From NCBI GenBank assembly GCA_964367585.1, contig CAYIYH010000006.1:20194-84193 (forward strand): a stretch of 64,000 bases of DNA, given 5' to 3'. The translations under genes were made by a program, and so were the position numbers. This document shows, in pieces, positions 1 to 8,616 of the stretch; position 1 is the first letter of the stretch; the number at the start of each line of letters is the position of its first letter. A model generated the notes under the pieces. That model searched no databases, had not been told where the DNA came from, and worked only from the letters and a program-made list of their open reading frames with translations. Source of the DNA: CAYJGJ01 sp964367585. GTDB lineage: Bacteria; Bacillota; Clostridia; Peptostreptococcales; Anaerovoracaceae.

Positions 1-964
1 CGAGTTTAGATTGTAGATCATTTTGAACATCAACTAAAGTCTGCGCATCAGTATATTCATCTAATTTTATACTTTCCGTTGTTCCATTATAATCAAATAC
101 TAAAGTAGCATTACCAAGAAGTTCTGTTAATTTCTTTGTAACAGTTCCCGAGTATTCACTTGTTCCTGCAATGCCACTACTTGTAAGAACCGCACCTGCA
201 TCTTCGAGCTCGTCAAATCCAATATTCTTCAATAATTCATTTGATTCTTTCTTAATTGTTACAGTACTAGAAGCATCAGCACCTTGAACAAATTCCAATT
301 TAGTAGGGTCAGATGCAGATTTTTGCACTTCAATAAGATCTGAAAGATTTAATGTATCACTAATAGTAATACCTTCAAAGGATTCATTTATCAAGGCAAT
401 TGCACTATCTATTGTGGAGTAGTCACCTTCTTTCAAAATAACATTTATATCGCGCCCATCTATATCTAATTGCAATGTTTTACCTCTCACAGTATCTACT
501 TCAACTTCTTGGGCAAGAGTTGATCCTCCGATAGAATTAAAACTGAGAGTACGCTCCGATGCATATCCGCTAGTAGTCATAATTGCATCGGAAGCTAATT
601 GCTTTATTCCAAGAATTGATAGATTATGTGCGGTCGCACCAGACCCACTTACACTAATACTATCTGCATTATCGCCTAGAGATGATATTGAATTATACGA
701 ATACATATTCGATGCAAACAGATTTGTAGTAGAAGAGTATGACATATATTTATTATTAAAATCGTTCATAGATGTCGTTATTGCTCGAATTGCTTCCTGC
801 GTCCACTCTTCCAATTCTAGTTTTTGATTTAAACTGTCTATTTTGCTTTGAGTACCATACGTCATTTGCTCGATCAAGGTATCTCTATCTAGTCCGCTAG
901 CTAATCCGCCGTATCCTCTTATATCGTTTACGGTACTACTGCTTAATCCGCTTATTGTTGACAT
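1..964 (-). CDS. fliD: FliD, flagellar hook-associated protein 2 (partial, N-terminal part)
   Basis: FliD forms the cap at the growing filament tip and chaperones flagellin folding outside the cell. The frame is open from an ATG at 964 to the window edge, so only about 321 N-terminal residues are present. The start reads MSTISGLSS and is followed by SGLDRDTLIEQM, the typical FliD N-terminal motif, then a helical, Ser/Thr-rich region. A GTGAGG ribosome site precedes the ATG. The gene lies after terminator-like hairpins that close the upstream operon and has a sigma-D-like promoter of its own, as expected for a late flagellar gene. The C-terminus is outside the window. Confidence 0.9.
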   Translation of the reverse strand, partial: MSTISGLSSSTVNDIRGYGGLASGLDRDTLIEQMTYGTQSKIDSLNQKLELEEWTQEAIRAITTSMNDFNNKYMSYSSTTNLFASNMYSYNSISSLGDNADSISVSGSGATAHNLSILGIKQLASDAIMTTSGYASERTLSFNSIGGSTLAQEVEVDTVRGKTLQLDIDGRDINVILKEGDYSTIDSAIALINESFEGITISDTLNLSDLIEVQKSASDPTKLEFVQGADASSTVTIKKESNELLKNIGFDELEDAGAVLTSSGIAGTSEYSGTVTKKLTELLGNATLVFDYNGTTESIKLDEYTDAQTLVDVQNDLQSKL

Positions 965-1074
965 TATATATTCCTCACTTTCATGAATTTCAATGTAAAT
1001 TTATATACTTCCTATTATAGTAATCTATCAATGTATGAATAATAGATAAACTAATATAAATATCTCTATAATAG

Positions 1075-1101
1075 ATATCGACAAAAAAATAAAAATATTA
1101 A
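1075..1101 (-). promoter_or_regulatory. Candidate sigma-D (FliA) promoter of fliD
   Basis: On the minus strand a GTCGATAT box (1075-1082) matches 7 of 8 bases of the sigma-28 -10 consensus GCCGATAT. It is preceded after exactly 15 bases by TTAA (1098-1101), against consensus TAAA. It lies about 110 bases upstream of fliD, and the cognate sigma factor FliA is encoded in this window. Confidence 0.55.
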
Positions 1102-1144
1102 GTTTTTTTTTGATATTTCCAACAAGTTTCAATAAGTTTTCACT

Positions 1145-1180
1145 AAAAATAGCCTTTACAATACGATGGTTGAAAAGGCT
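1145..1180 (-). terminator. Terminator-like hairpin downstream of comFB
   Basis: AGCCTTT pairs with AAAGGCT across a 16-base loop, and on the minus strand the hairpin is followed by a short T-run. Together with the hairpin at 1236-1280 it probably closes the flagellar/chemotaxis operon ahead of fliD. The loop is large, so efficiency is uncertain. Confidence 0.5.
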
Positions 1181-1235
1181 CGGTGATAAAACTATTAATA
1201 CAAGTGAAAAGATATCAAAATTAAATGCCTTATAT

Positions 1236-1280
1236 AAATAACCCGTACTCCGTGCAATCTATTATTTAGAGGGGTTATTT
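1236..1280 (-). terminator. First terminator-like hairpin downstream of comFB
   Basis: AAATAACCC pairs perfectly with GGGTTATTT (9 bp), about 50 bases after the comFB stop. It lacks a strong T-run on the minus strand, so it may act together with the hairpin at 1145-1180. The rest of the gap between fliD and comFB (965-1328) holds only the fliD promoter and a small TCTTGC/GCAAGA hairpin near 1294. Confidence 0.45.
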
Positions 1281-1328
1281 ATCGTTCTATCCGCTCTTGC
1301 TACGCAAGATGGTAGATTTATATTAGTC

Positions 1329-1898
1329 TTACTTATGCTTTGGTGATTGTTTAACTTTTTGGGCAGCCCTCATAAGTTCTACAGTAATTCTACTCGAAAA
1401 CTTGCTTCTGTAATAGTTTTTGAGCGGTGAAATGGCATGTGGCTCTACGACGACATATTTTGCAGGCAATGCAGATAATGCCAAGGCTTCTATGTCCGCA
1501 GCACATCTCTCACAAGTACAAATGTCCATGCTTTCAACGTATTCGGGGATTAACTCAAGTACAAGTGATTGCATCATGTTTTGAACAACAAAATCTGGTT
1601 CGATGTTTTCATTAGAATCATTACTCACCTTTTGATCAGTAGCAACCTCTCCAGTATTATCATTTGTTTTTTGTTCTTCCGTTTTCATTTGTGAAATCTC
1701 CGTTTCCAATGCTTCATTTATTGTCTTGACCACATCCTCGTCAAGACTAGTATTTTTAACTATTGTAACATCTTGATTATCTTTTTTATTTTCAGCTCCA
1801 AGCTGTGATTGATTCGTGCTGTCGGCATCAGAACTTTCATCGGTTCCAGCCATTATTAGATTTAGGACTCTATCCGTTTTACTTGATTTTTTCGCCAT
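1329..1898 (-). CDS. comFB: ComFB-family protein with long acidic N-terminal extension
   Basis: The last ~90 of 189 residues match the ComFB family: a helical segment, CTCERC at 127-132, then LPAKYV at 144-149. ComFB/CdgR proteins of cyanobacteria are c-di-GMP receptors, and the Bacillus gene belongs to the late competence operon. The first ~95 residues are different: a basic 18-residue start (MAKKSSKTDRVLNLIMAG), then a low-complexity Asp/Glu/Asn/Lys stretch that looks disordered. A GGAG site lies 8 bases before the ATG. It is the last gene of the flagellar/chemotaxis operon, directly after a ParA ATPase. A c-di-GMP sensing role in motility is inference. Family assignment is fairly sure. Confidence 0.8.
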   Translation of the reverse strand: MAKKSSKTDRVLNLIMAGTDESSDADSTNQSQLGAENKKDNQDVTIVKNTSLDEDVVKTINEALETEISQMKTEEQKTNDNTGEVATDQKVSNDSNENIEPDFVVQNMMQSLVLELIPEYVESMDICTCERCAADIEALALSALPAKYVVVEPHAISPLKNYYRSKFSSRITVELMRAAQKVKQSPKHK

Positions 1899-1937
1899 TT
1901 TATGTCTCCGATCATTTATGTATATTATATATTTTTG

Positions 1938-2699
1938 TTAGATTTTATTCATTACCTCTGTAATGAAATCTCTATAGTCCACCGCAACTTTTGAATGTGG
2001 TGAGTAATCTATTACACTTTGACCATGGGCAGGGGATTCCGCAACGGCAATCCCTGTCCTGATTTTCGATTTAAAAATCACGGTTCCAATTTGGCTCGCA
2101 ACTGATGAAGCAAGTTCTTCTATTTCTCTTGATAAATTGGTTCTTGCATTGTACCTTGTTAACAATATTCCCAATATTTTCAAGTTGGGATTCAAACTCG
2201 CCCTGACAGCTTCTATTGTGTCTTTAATTTGAGAAACTCCTACTAGACTGAGTATTTCAGCCGCCATAGGAATAATGAGATAATCGGCAGAAACATAACT
2301 ATTCACAGTCAATATATTCAATGCAGGAGGCGTATCGATAAGGATGTAATCATATTCGTCTTTAATAGGAGCCAATGCTTTTTGTAGTAATTTTTGACGC
2401 TCTTCACCTTTGAGAGTAGTCTCTGCTTCACTAAGTGAAATATTGGAGGTCAAAACATCTCCATAAGTATCTGTAGTTTTTATTGCATCTTTAATATTAA
2501 CACTTCCCTTAAGAACTTCGTATATGCCTTGTCCATCTTCTATATTAAACCCCAAATGAAATCCTAAATTCCCCTGCGGATCTAAATCAATCGACAATAC
2601 CTTTTTGTTAGATTTTATGAATCCAGCAACCAACGCTGTAGTCGTAGTAGTTTTTCCTACACCACCTTTTTGATTCGTAAGTGCTATTATTACAGCCAT
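1938..2699 (-). CDS. parA: ParA/Soj-family ATPase
   Basis: A 253-residue deviant Walker-A ATPase. The P-loop KGGVGKTTT is near residues 11-19, with the signature lysine; the A' motif is in SIDLDPQGN and the Walker B region in DYILIDTPP. These ATPases dimerise on ATP, bind DNA or a surface, and position cargo such as chromosomes, plasmids or chemoreceptor arrays. There is no parB or parS-like gene beside it. Its neighbours are cheV upstream and comFB downstream, so a role in placing flagella or chemotaxis clusters is more likely than chromosome segregation. It is not FlhG/MinD-like in its N-terminus. Family certain, cargo inferred. Confidence 0.9.
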   Translation of the reverse strand: MAVIIALTNQKGGVGKTTTTTALVAGFIKSNKKVLSIDLDPQGNLGFHLGFNIEDGQGIYEVLKGSVNIKDAIKTTDTYGDVLTSNISLSEAETTLKGEERQKLLQKALAPIKDEYDYILIDTPPALNILTVNSYVSADYLIIPMAAEILSLVGVSQIKDTIEAVRASLNPNLKILGILLTRYNARTNLSREIEELASSVASQIGTVIFKSKIRTGIAVAESPAHGQSVIDYSPHSKVAVDYRDFITEVMNKI

Positions 2700-2770
2700 C
2701 CTTAACTCCCGGTATATTATAATTAATCATCTAAATGAGTATGAAATATACCTTTTCCTTTCCACTTTTT

Positions 2771-3682
2771 CTATTGTTCCCATTTCTTTTGTAGTATTTG
2801 AATTATATTAATTAAATTTACAATTTCGGGTTTAGACAACTGTGCATCGGCACCTAGTTCTCTTCCCTTTATTTCCATTTGCTCCGACATAATAGATGAA
2901 AAAATTAAAATAGGAATCTTATTGAATTTACTACTGTTTCGCACTAGTTTTATCAAGCGATGCCCGTCCATTTGGGGCATTTCTAAGTCAGTTATAATAA
3001 GATTCGCATCTTCTCGCAACGAATTTGAATCTATTGTATTGAGATGCTCCCAAAGTTCTTTTCCATTATTGAATCGAATAAAATTCTTATAGTCCGCTTT
3101 AACAAGTGCTTGAGTAATCAATGACGCGAGAAGTTCGGAATCTTCGGCTATTAAAATTCTATATTTGTGTCGATCTGCATCAATTACTTCCTCTACCGCA
3201 TCTACATCAAGAGCTACCGTCTTTTCAATATCCGCAACAATTTTTTCGAAATCTAAAATTACGATTAATTCTCCATTACACTCCGCGATCCCTGTAGCAA
3301 GACCATCTTGTCCATTTGCCAATGTAGAATCAAGTTTCTTCACATTTTCCCATGACATTCGCTCTATTCCAAGTACAGAATGAACCCTAAATGCGATGTC
3401 TACCTTATTAAAATGTGTTATTATCAGCAAATGTTTCTCTTCTATCGGATGGGATTCATTTGTAAGGTATAGAGGTAAATCTACAATTGTGATCATTTTA
3501 TCTCTAGGTTTAAAAACTCCTTCTACAACTGTATGAGAGCCTGGAACAGCCTTGGCTCTATCAGATAACATTATCTCTTTAACTTTTGCGACGTTTATTC
3601 CATATACTTCGTCACAAATCGTAAACTTCATTATCTCAATTTCGTTCGTGCCAGTTTCCATCAGTATTTCAGCTCTTTTCAT
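2771..3682 (-). CDS. cheV: CheV, CheW-receiver coupling protein
   Basis: 303 residues: a CheW-like domain (about 1-155) that couples chemoreceptors to CheA, fused to a response-regulator receiver domain (about 173-300). Receiver residues are in place: acidic pair E180/D181, phospho-acceptor D232 in ITDLEMPQMDG, and K284. CheV mediates adaptation in Bacillus chemotaxis together with CheC/CheD, which are encoded just upstream in the same operon. An AAAGG site precedes the start. cheA, cheW, cheY and cheB are not in the window. Confidence 0.93.
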   Translation of the reverse strand: MKRAEILMETGTNEIEIMKFTICDEVYGINVAKVKEIMLSDRAKAVPGSHTVVEGVFKPRDKMITIVDLPLYLTNESHPIEEKHLLIITHFNKVDIAFRVHSVLGIERMSWENVKKLDSTLANGQDGLATGIAECNGELIVILDFEKIVADIEKTVALDVDAVEEVIDADRHKYRILIAEDSELLASLITQALVKADYKNFIRFNNGKELWEHLNTIDSNSLREDANLIITDLEMPQMDGHRLIKLVRNSSKFNKIPILIFSSIMSEQMEIKGRELGADAQLSKPEIVNLINIIQILQKKWEQ

Positions 3683-3772
3683 ATCATAAACCTTTCTGTT
3701 TCCCTATAGTTTCAGTCAATATAAATTTGTAATTGAGTTAAACTACTATATGAATTTAAAGTATCGCGCAGA

Positions 3773-4258
3773 TTATAGTCTGGAGTTACCTTTTCCGGCT
3801 GAACGGATAAGAACTTCTCCCGTTGCAACATCTACAATCATTGTCCTTGCATGTTCACCGCCTGTTTCGGAAGAAGATATATTTATTCCCTCTTTGCGTA
3901 ATATTTCTTTTGTCTTCTCGACATTCCTATCACCTATAGAACCCATCAAAGTAGAAGCTGAAATACTAAACATCTTGGCGCCACCTGCAATTTTGCATAT
4001 ATACCTAGATTTAAAACCACCTTGCGCTGCCATCATTTTTAGTGTCTCCGGAATTGCGGTATCCGCAAACTTAAAGCTACCAGTGCCTTTACTATTGGCA
4101 GGTGCTTCTGGCAATAGTACATGTATCAATGCAGTTATCTTCGTTATAGGATCATGAAGAGAAATTCCAACACATGAACCTAAGGCATATGTGATTATCT
4201 TCCCATCATTTTTTTTCATTTTCATGTCAGCAATCTGAACAACTAAATCGTCAGCCAT
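3773..4258 (-). CDS. cheD: CheD, chemoreceptor glutamine deamidase
   Basis: 161 residues of the CheD family. The catalytic region is visible as YALGSCVGISLHD (Cys near residue 30), with the His in ALIHVLLPE. CheD deamidates receptor glutamines and binds CheC, boosting CheC phosphatase activity. Its ATG overlaps the cheC stop codon by one base, so the pair is translationally coupled, matching their physical partnership. Confidence 0.94.
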   Translation of the reverse strand: MADDLVVQIADMKMKKNDGKIITYALGSCVGISLHDPITKITALIHVLLPEAPANSKGTGSFKFADTAIPETLKMMAAQGGFKSRYICKIAGGAKMFSISASTLMGSIGDRNVEKTKEILRKEGINISSSETGGEHARTMIVDVATGEVLIRSAGKGNSRL

Positions 4259-4872
4259 TATTCTATTCCTAGCTTTTTCATGATTGCATCTAGAGATTCC
4301 ATATTCGGAACCATGATAACATTCATATCGTGATATTGATCTTCAATGTTACATCTTCCTGAGACAAGCATAAGGGAGTCCACATCAAAACCAACTTCGG
4401 CAAGTGGAACATTCATAATTCCACCAATCATATCTATCGCAGAGACAGGAACCGATAGTTCTATATCAAATTCTGTCATTGCGCTCATTGCATTTACATA
4501 TGATGATATTAAAATATTTCCGACTTCTGTAATAATAGAATAATCCATTTCATCAAGGTCTGAATACTTCGTGATATTTTTTTCTGTAATGGTTTTTATG
4601 ATTGTATCGATCGAATTAAGATGTAATATCACAAGTATAATTCCATTAACATTACCCGACATTTTTGACAATATCGCCATAACTTCGTCTTCTGGAAATC
4701 CGAGTGACGTAGCGACTTCTTGCAAGGGCAAAATCCTTACTTCGGGCGGAATCATTTCGATCTTGGTATTTAGAAGCGCAGATAAGGCTGTCGAAGCATT
4801 GCCTGTGCCAATACTTCCAATTTCTCGCATCAAATCCTTGCCCATTTCTGTAGTTTCTTCGTAATTATTCAT
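4258..4872 (-). CDS. cheC: CheC, CheY-P phosphatase
   Basis: 204 residues with both phosphatase signatures of the CheC/FliY/CheX family: EIGSIGTGNAS followed by a proline, and a second EVGNILISSYVNAMS with its downstream proline. Both E and N catalytic residues are present in each half, so it is a two-site CheC. The C-terminus (LMLVSGRCNIE) carries the region that contacts CheD in known structures. GAGAGGAT precedes the ATG. Overlaps cheD by one base. Confidence 0.93.
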   Translation of the reverse strand: MNNYEETTEMGKDLMREIGSIGTGNASTALSALLNTKIEMIPPEVRILPLQEVATSLGFPEDEVMAILSKMSGNVNGIILVILHLNSIDTIIKTITEKNITKYSDLDEMDYSIITEVGNILISSYVNAMSAMTEFDIELSVPVSAIDMIGGIMNVPLAEVGFDVDSLMLVSGRCNIEDQYHDMNVIMVPNMESLDAIMKKLGIE

Positions 4873-4876
4873 TTTT

Positions 4877-5602
4877 CTATCCTCTCAAACTATTAATCGT
4901 TTGAAGCACTTCATCCGAAGTTTTTAGCATTGTTATTACATAAGAATAAGACCTTGATGCTTCAATCATTTCTGTAAACTCTACAGCAGTGTCTACATTT
5001 GATAATTCTAAGTACCCTTGTAATAATCTAGCTTCGGGATTTAAGACAGGCGGACCATTTTTTGCCAATGGGCTAAATTCACTCCCACCGACACTTAGCA
5101 TACCATCTGTATTATTGAAAGTATATATTCCGGGAGTCGATGATAGAGAAGTTTCACCGCTAACCTCGTCGTAAATTGCCATGATAGGATTGCCTTCCGC
5201 ATCTAAGACTGACTTGCGATTATCGGTAACTAGATAGAACCCATCCGCTCTCAATGATAATTGAAAATTCCCTGCACGTGTATAAGTAATCTCTTGTGTT
5301 ACAGGATCTTCTAGCATAAAAAATCCTTCTCCCTCTATTGCATAGTCATATGTAGAGGCAGGGACTAGGCCGGACTGAGTAAAATTCGTGTTGGTATGGC
5401 TAACGGCTACCCCTGCTCCAGATGTTAAAAGACTATCTGCTTCCTCAGGTTCTTTCATATTATGATGTAGCAATTCATAAAAAACTGACTGTTTAGTTTT
5501 ATAACCATACGTATTTATATTCGCTATATTATTTCCGATAGTGTCTAATCTTTCTTGTTGTGCTCTAGCTCCTTGGGCTGCCGTATATATTGATATACTC
5601 AT
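4877..5602 (-). CDS. flgG: Flagellar distal rod protein, FlgG type
   Basis: 241 residues of the FlgF/FlgG rod-hook family. The N-terminal flagellar rod motif reads RLDTIGNNIANINTYGYK, and the C-terminus ends SNVDTAVEFTEMI then TSDEVLQTINSLRG, closest to FlgG. The product builds the rod that crosses the wall. It is one of two tandem paralogues and lies 50 bases after flgF, with AAAGGAT before the ATG. FlgF versus FlgG assignment rests mainly on the C-terminus and could be swapped. Confidence 0.85.
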   Translation of the reverse strand: MSISIYTAAQGARAQQERLDTIGNNIANINTYGYKTKQSVFYELLHHNMKEPEEADSLLTSGAGVAVSHTNTNFTQSGLVPASTYDYAIEGEGFFMLEDPVTQEITYTRAGNFQLSLRADGFYLVTDNRKSVLDAEGNPIMAIYDEVSGETSLSSTPGIYTFNNTDGMLSVGGSEFSPLAKNGPPVLNPEARLLQGYLELSNVDTAVEFTEMIEASRSYSYVITMLKTSDEVLQTINSLRG

Positions 5603-5652
5603 GTTTAATATCCTTTCTATAGCTTAATCAAATTAATTAAGATACTGTTATT

Positions 5653-6408
5653 TTACACAGCTCCTAGTCTACTAACAATTTTTCCATTTAACTCGTCGTA
5701 CATCCTGAGAATTTGAGAGTTACTTTGCAAGGCTCTTTGTGCCGCAATCATTGACGTCATTTGTTCGATAGGCTCTACATTTGAAATTTCAAGCGCTTTT
5801 TGTCTAATATTAAAATCAGTTATTTCTATCGGTTGGCCTACAGCTGTAAATACTGTCCCTCTGTCCTTTACTAAATCTGTATCATAGTTCGCAAAATCTA
5901 CAATCCTCAGTGTGCCAAGTAAAGTATTCCCTGATTCATCAAATATATTCCCCAATGGATCTACGTTTATCTTGTCTGTACCTAAGAAAATATCCCCATT
6001 AGTGCCTTGAACTCTTCCAAATCCTTGTAATACTAGGAATCCCTGTTCGTCAAGAGAAAAAGAGCCATCTCTGGTATATCCAACTCCGTCTGCTCCCTCA
6101 ACTACAAAGAAACCAGGGTCTAATAGTGCGAAATCTAAAGGATTCGTTGTGGATTTCATGAAACCAATGGTATAATCGGTATACAACCTATCCGCTACCA
6201 CCATCTTTCCAGAATTGCCGATAGCTACCGGATCTTCTTTATCATATCTTCCCATTCGATAAGTCATTTCTTCACCGAAACTCCTAATTGTCATTTCGTC
6301 GCTCTTATATCCAGGAGTAGATACATTCGACATATTATTAGATACAACTTCTAATTTTCGTTGTTGTGACAAAACTCCCGAAGTAATTTGGTAAAATCCT
6401 TGAAACAT
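5653..6408 (-). CDS. flgF: Flagellar rod protein, FlgF type
   Basis: 251 residues, paralogue of the next gene. N-terminal motif KLEVVSNNMSNVSTPGYKSD, central beta-rich domain, and C-terminal SNVEPIEQMTSMIAAQRALQ, which forms the coiled-coil with the N-terminus in the assembled rod. In Bacillus the equivalent genes are flhO and flhP. A perfect AGGAGG site sits within the end of fliA, 10 bases upstream, so translation is coupled to the operon. No flgC-type proximal rod gene is nearby. Confidence 0.83.
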   Translation of the reverse strand: MFQGFYQITSGVLSQQRKLEVVSNNMSNVSTPGYKSDEMTIRSFGEEMTYRMGRYDKEDPVAIGNSGKMVVADRLYTDYTIGFMKSTTNPLDFALLDPGFFVVEGADGVGYTRDGSFSLDEQGFLVLQGFGRVQGTNGDIFLGTDKINVDPLGNIFDESGNTLLGTLRIVDFANYDTDLVKDRGTVFTAVGQPIEITDFNIRQKALEISNVEPIEQMTSMIAAQRALQSNSQILRMYDELNGKIVSRLGAV

Positions 6409-6417
6409 ATTTTCCTC

Positions 6418-7182
6418 CTATATACTATTCAATTGCTCTTTTAGCTTATTGATAGCCTTGCTATGTATTTGAGATACTCTAGCAGAACTAATGTTAAGAA
6501 CGTCTGAAATTTGACTCATATTCAATTCTTCATTATAATATAAAGATATAACTAAACTCTCTTGTTCGTTAAGCTCCTCGAGTGCCTTAATTAACATCTC
6601 TTTTTGATTTGATTCATCAAAAATTTGAGAGGGATCCATGGTCTTATCTGATGAAGCTTCAAAAAACACTCTACTATGTTCACCGGCTTCCTCTAATGCT
6701 TTATCTAAAGACACAATATTCATCATATTAGATTTACTCATGATGTCTATACATTCATCCTCTGCATATCCCGTGAGTTCTGCCAGCTCTGAAAGCGAAG
6801 GATTTATTCCACTGTTTTGATAGTATTCCTCGGAGGCACGCATTATAACGGAGTAGCCTTTTCTATCCGCCCTTGAAACCCAATCTTGTTTTCTAGCAAC
6901 GTCGATAATCATTCCACGCATTCTTTTTGATATATATGTGTCAAATGTTGCATTCATATCGGGATTGTATCTATCGATAGCCTTCAGTAGCTCGATTACA
7001 CCCTCATTAACAATATCTTCGAGCTCAAAAAAACTGGCGTATACATTTCTCATTTGAATTGCAATTGACTTAACTATAGGCAAATATCTGAGCGATAATT
7101 CCTGCTTGCATTCTATGTTACGAGTTTCGATATATTTCGAAAATAATTCCTCGTTTGTATACTCTTTCCAATCTTGCCCCAT
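6418..7182 (-). CDS. fliA: FliA/SigD, flagellar sigma-28 factor
   Basis: 254 residues of the FliA/WhiG sigma family. Region 2 is seen in LEDIVNEGVIELLKAIDRYN and TFDTYISKRMRGMIIDVARK; region 4 helix-turn-helix in LNMSQISDVLNISSARVSQI. It directs RNA polymerase to late flagellar genes such as fliD and flagellin, and a matching promoter is seen upstream of fliD. It lies between fliI and flgF within the basal-body operon, so it is expressed with early genes. The anti-sigma factor FlgM is not in the window. Confidence 0.93.
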   Translation of the reverse strand: MGQDWKEYTNEELFSKYIETRNIECKQELSLRYLPIVKSIAIQMRNVYASFFELEDIVNEGVIELLKAIDRYNPDMNATFDTYISKRMRGMIIDVARKQDWVSRADRKGYSVIMRASEEYYQNSGINPSLSELAELTGYAEDECIDIMSKSNMMNIVSLDKALEEAGEHSRVFFEASSDKTMDPSQIFDESNQKEMLIKALEELNEQESLVISLYYNEELNMSQISDVLNISSARVSQIHSKAINKLKEQLNSI

Positions 7183-7211
7183 GCCGGATACGCCTTTTCA
7201 ATCTAAGAAAA

Positions 7212-8516
7212 TCATTCTATAAATACATTTTGAAGCATTTGGATCATTTCTTTTCTATCAAATGTCTCATGTATGTCTTGTTTCAAAAAATCGTTAATTT
7301 TATCTATTTTTTTTAGTGCATAATCTATCTTAGGGTTTGTTCCTGCCTGATAAGCTCCTATCGAAATTAAATCCTCGTTTTGCTCATATATGCTCAAGAT
7401 ATCTCTAACTCTCGAAGCAAGTAGTTTTTCCTCTTCTGAAACTATCATATTCATAAGTCTCGAAACACCCGCACTTACATCTATAGCCGGAAAATGATTT
7501 GCATTTGCAAGCTTTCTACTCAAAACTATATGTCCATCCAATATCCCACGAGCGGTATCGGAGATAGGTTCATTCACGTCGTCACCTTCGACGAGCACGG
7601 TGTAAACACCTGTAATAGACCCTTTTTTGAAGTTTCCACTTCGCTCGAGAAGTTTAGGGAATTCAGCATATATCGATGGGGTATATCCCCTAGCTATTGC
7701 AGGTTCCCCGGTAAGCAATCCTATTTCACGTTGAGCCATTGCAAATCTAGTCAAAGAATCCATCATCAAGAGCACATCTAGACCCTGATCTTTAAAATAT
7801 TCTGCAATCGTCGTAGCAACTAAAGGACATTTCATTCTAAGCATCGCAGGCTGGTCAGAAGTTGCAACAACCAAAACAGTTCTTTTCATTCCCTCTTCGC
7901 CCAGGTCATTTTCAACAAACTCGCCGACTTCCCTGCCACGCTCACCGATTAATGCTATTACATTTATATCAGCCTTCATGTTTTTAGCGATCATGCCTAG
8001 TAAAGTACTCTTTCCAACTCCACTGCCCGAAAAAATTCCAATCCGCTGACCTTTTCCTATAGTATGAAGGGTATCTATTGCTTTAACACCAAAATGTAAT
8101 GTCTCTTTTATCGGAGGCCTGTCTAGTGGATTAACCCTAGGATTATCTACATAATAATATTTATCTGTTACAAATGGCTCTCCACCATCCATAGGATTTC
8201 CGAGTGCATCGATAACCCTACCTTTTAGAAAATCACCTACAGGTATCCTTAACCTTTTATTTGTACTTCTTACGAAATTTTCTGTACCTAGACCTGGCAT
8301 ATCTTCGTATGCCATTAGTTTTATTACATCTCCCTCGAATCCAATAACCTCGGTAGGAATTTGTCTTTTTTCTTCCTCGCTGTAAATCATTACAATTTCG
8401 CCGATACTCGCCGTTATTCCACGAGCTTCCATCGACATTCCCACAATTCTCTCTATTTTCCCAATATAGCTAACGGTTTCAGATTGTTTTATTCTCGAAG
8501 CCCATTCTTTTAACAC
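7212..8516 (-). CDS. fliI: FliI, flagellar export ATPase
   Basis: 434 residues, usual length. Walker A SGSGVGKST at 163-171, Walker B in DVLLMMDSLTRFAMAQREI, and the export-ATPase signature NEPISDTARGILDGH. It energises the flagellar type III export gate with FliH. Translation begins at GTG (8516): a nearby ATG is out of frame and stops after two codons, and AGAGG lies six bases before the GTG. The expected partner fliJ does not follow; fliA starts 30 bases downstream. Confidence 0.95.
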   Translation of the reverse strand: MLKEWASRIKQSETVSYIGKIERIVGMSMEARGITASIGEIVMIYSEEEKRQIPTEVIGFEGDVIKLMAYEDMPGLGTENFVRSTNKRLRIPVGDFLKGRVIDALGNPMDGGEPFVTDKYYYVDNPRVNPLDRPPIKETLHFGVKAIDTLHTIGKGQRIGIFSGSGVGKSTLLGMIAKNMKADINVIALIGERGREVGEFVENDLGEEGMKRTVLVVATSDQPAMLRMKCPLVATTIAEYFKDQGLDVLLMMDSLTRFAMAQREIGLLTGEPAIARGYTPSIYAEFPKLLERSGNFKKGSITGVYTVLVEGDDVNEPISDTARGILDGHIVLSRKLANANHFPAIDVSAGVSRLMNMIVSEEEKLLASRVRDILSIYEQNEDLISIGAYQAGTNPKIDYALKKIDKINDFLKQDIHETFDRKEMIQMLQNVFIE

Positions 8517-8616
8517 ATTATTCCTCTATTATTTTTTTAAAGTCTTACAATATTAACTATTACAGTAATTTCATCAACATCTGAATTGGGGATGCTATTA
8601 ATCATACAAGTGCATT

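Noticed and set aside
1021..1300. c-di-GMP riboswitch near fliD or comFB
   Set aside because: The context would suit one, but the conserved GEMM-I and GEMM-II blocks are not present on either strand; only simple hairpins are seen.
1938..2699. ParA as the chromosome-partition Soj protein
   Set aside because: No parB or parS-like sequence is next to it and it is embedded in a motility operon. The fold alone does not decide cargo.
8517..8616. A small gene between fliH and fliI
   Set aside because: No frame with a ribosome site and sensible length; the stretch is AT-rich spacer.
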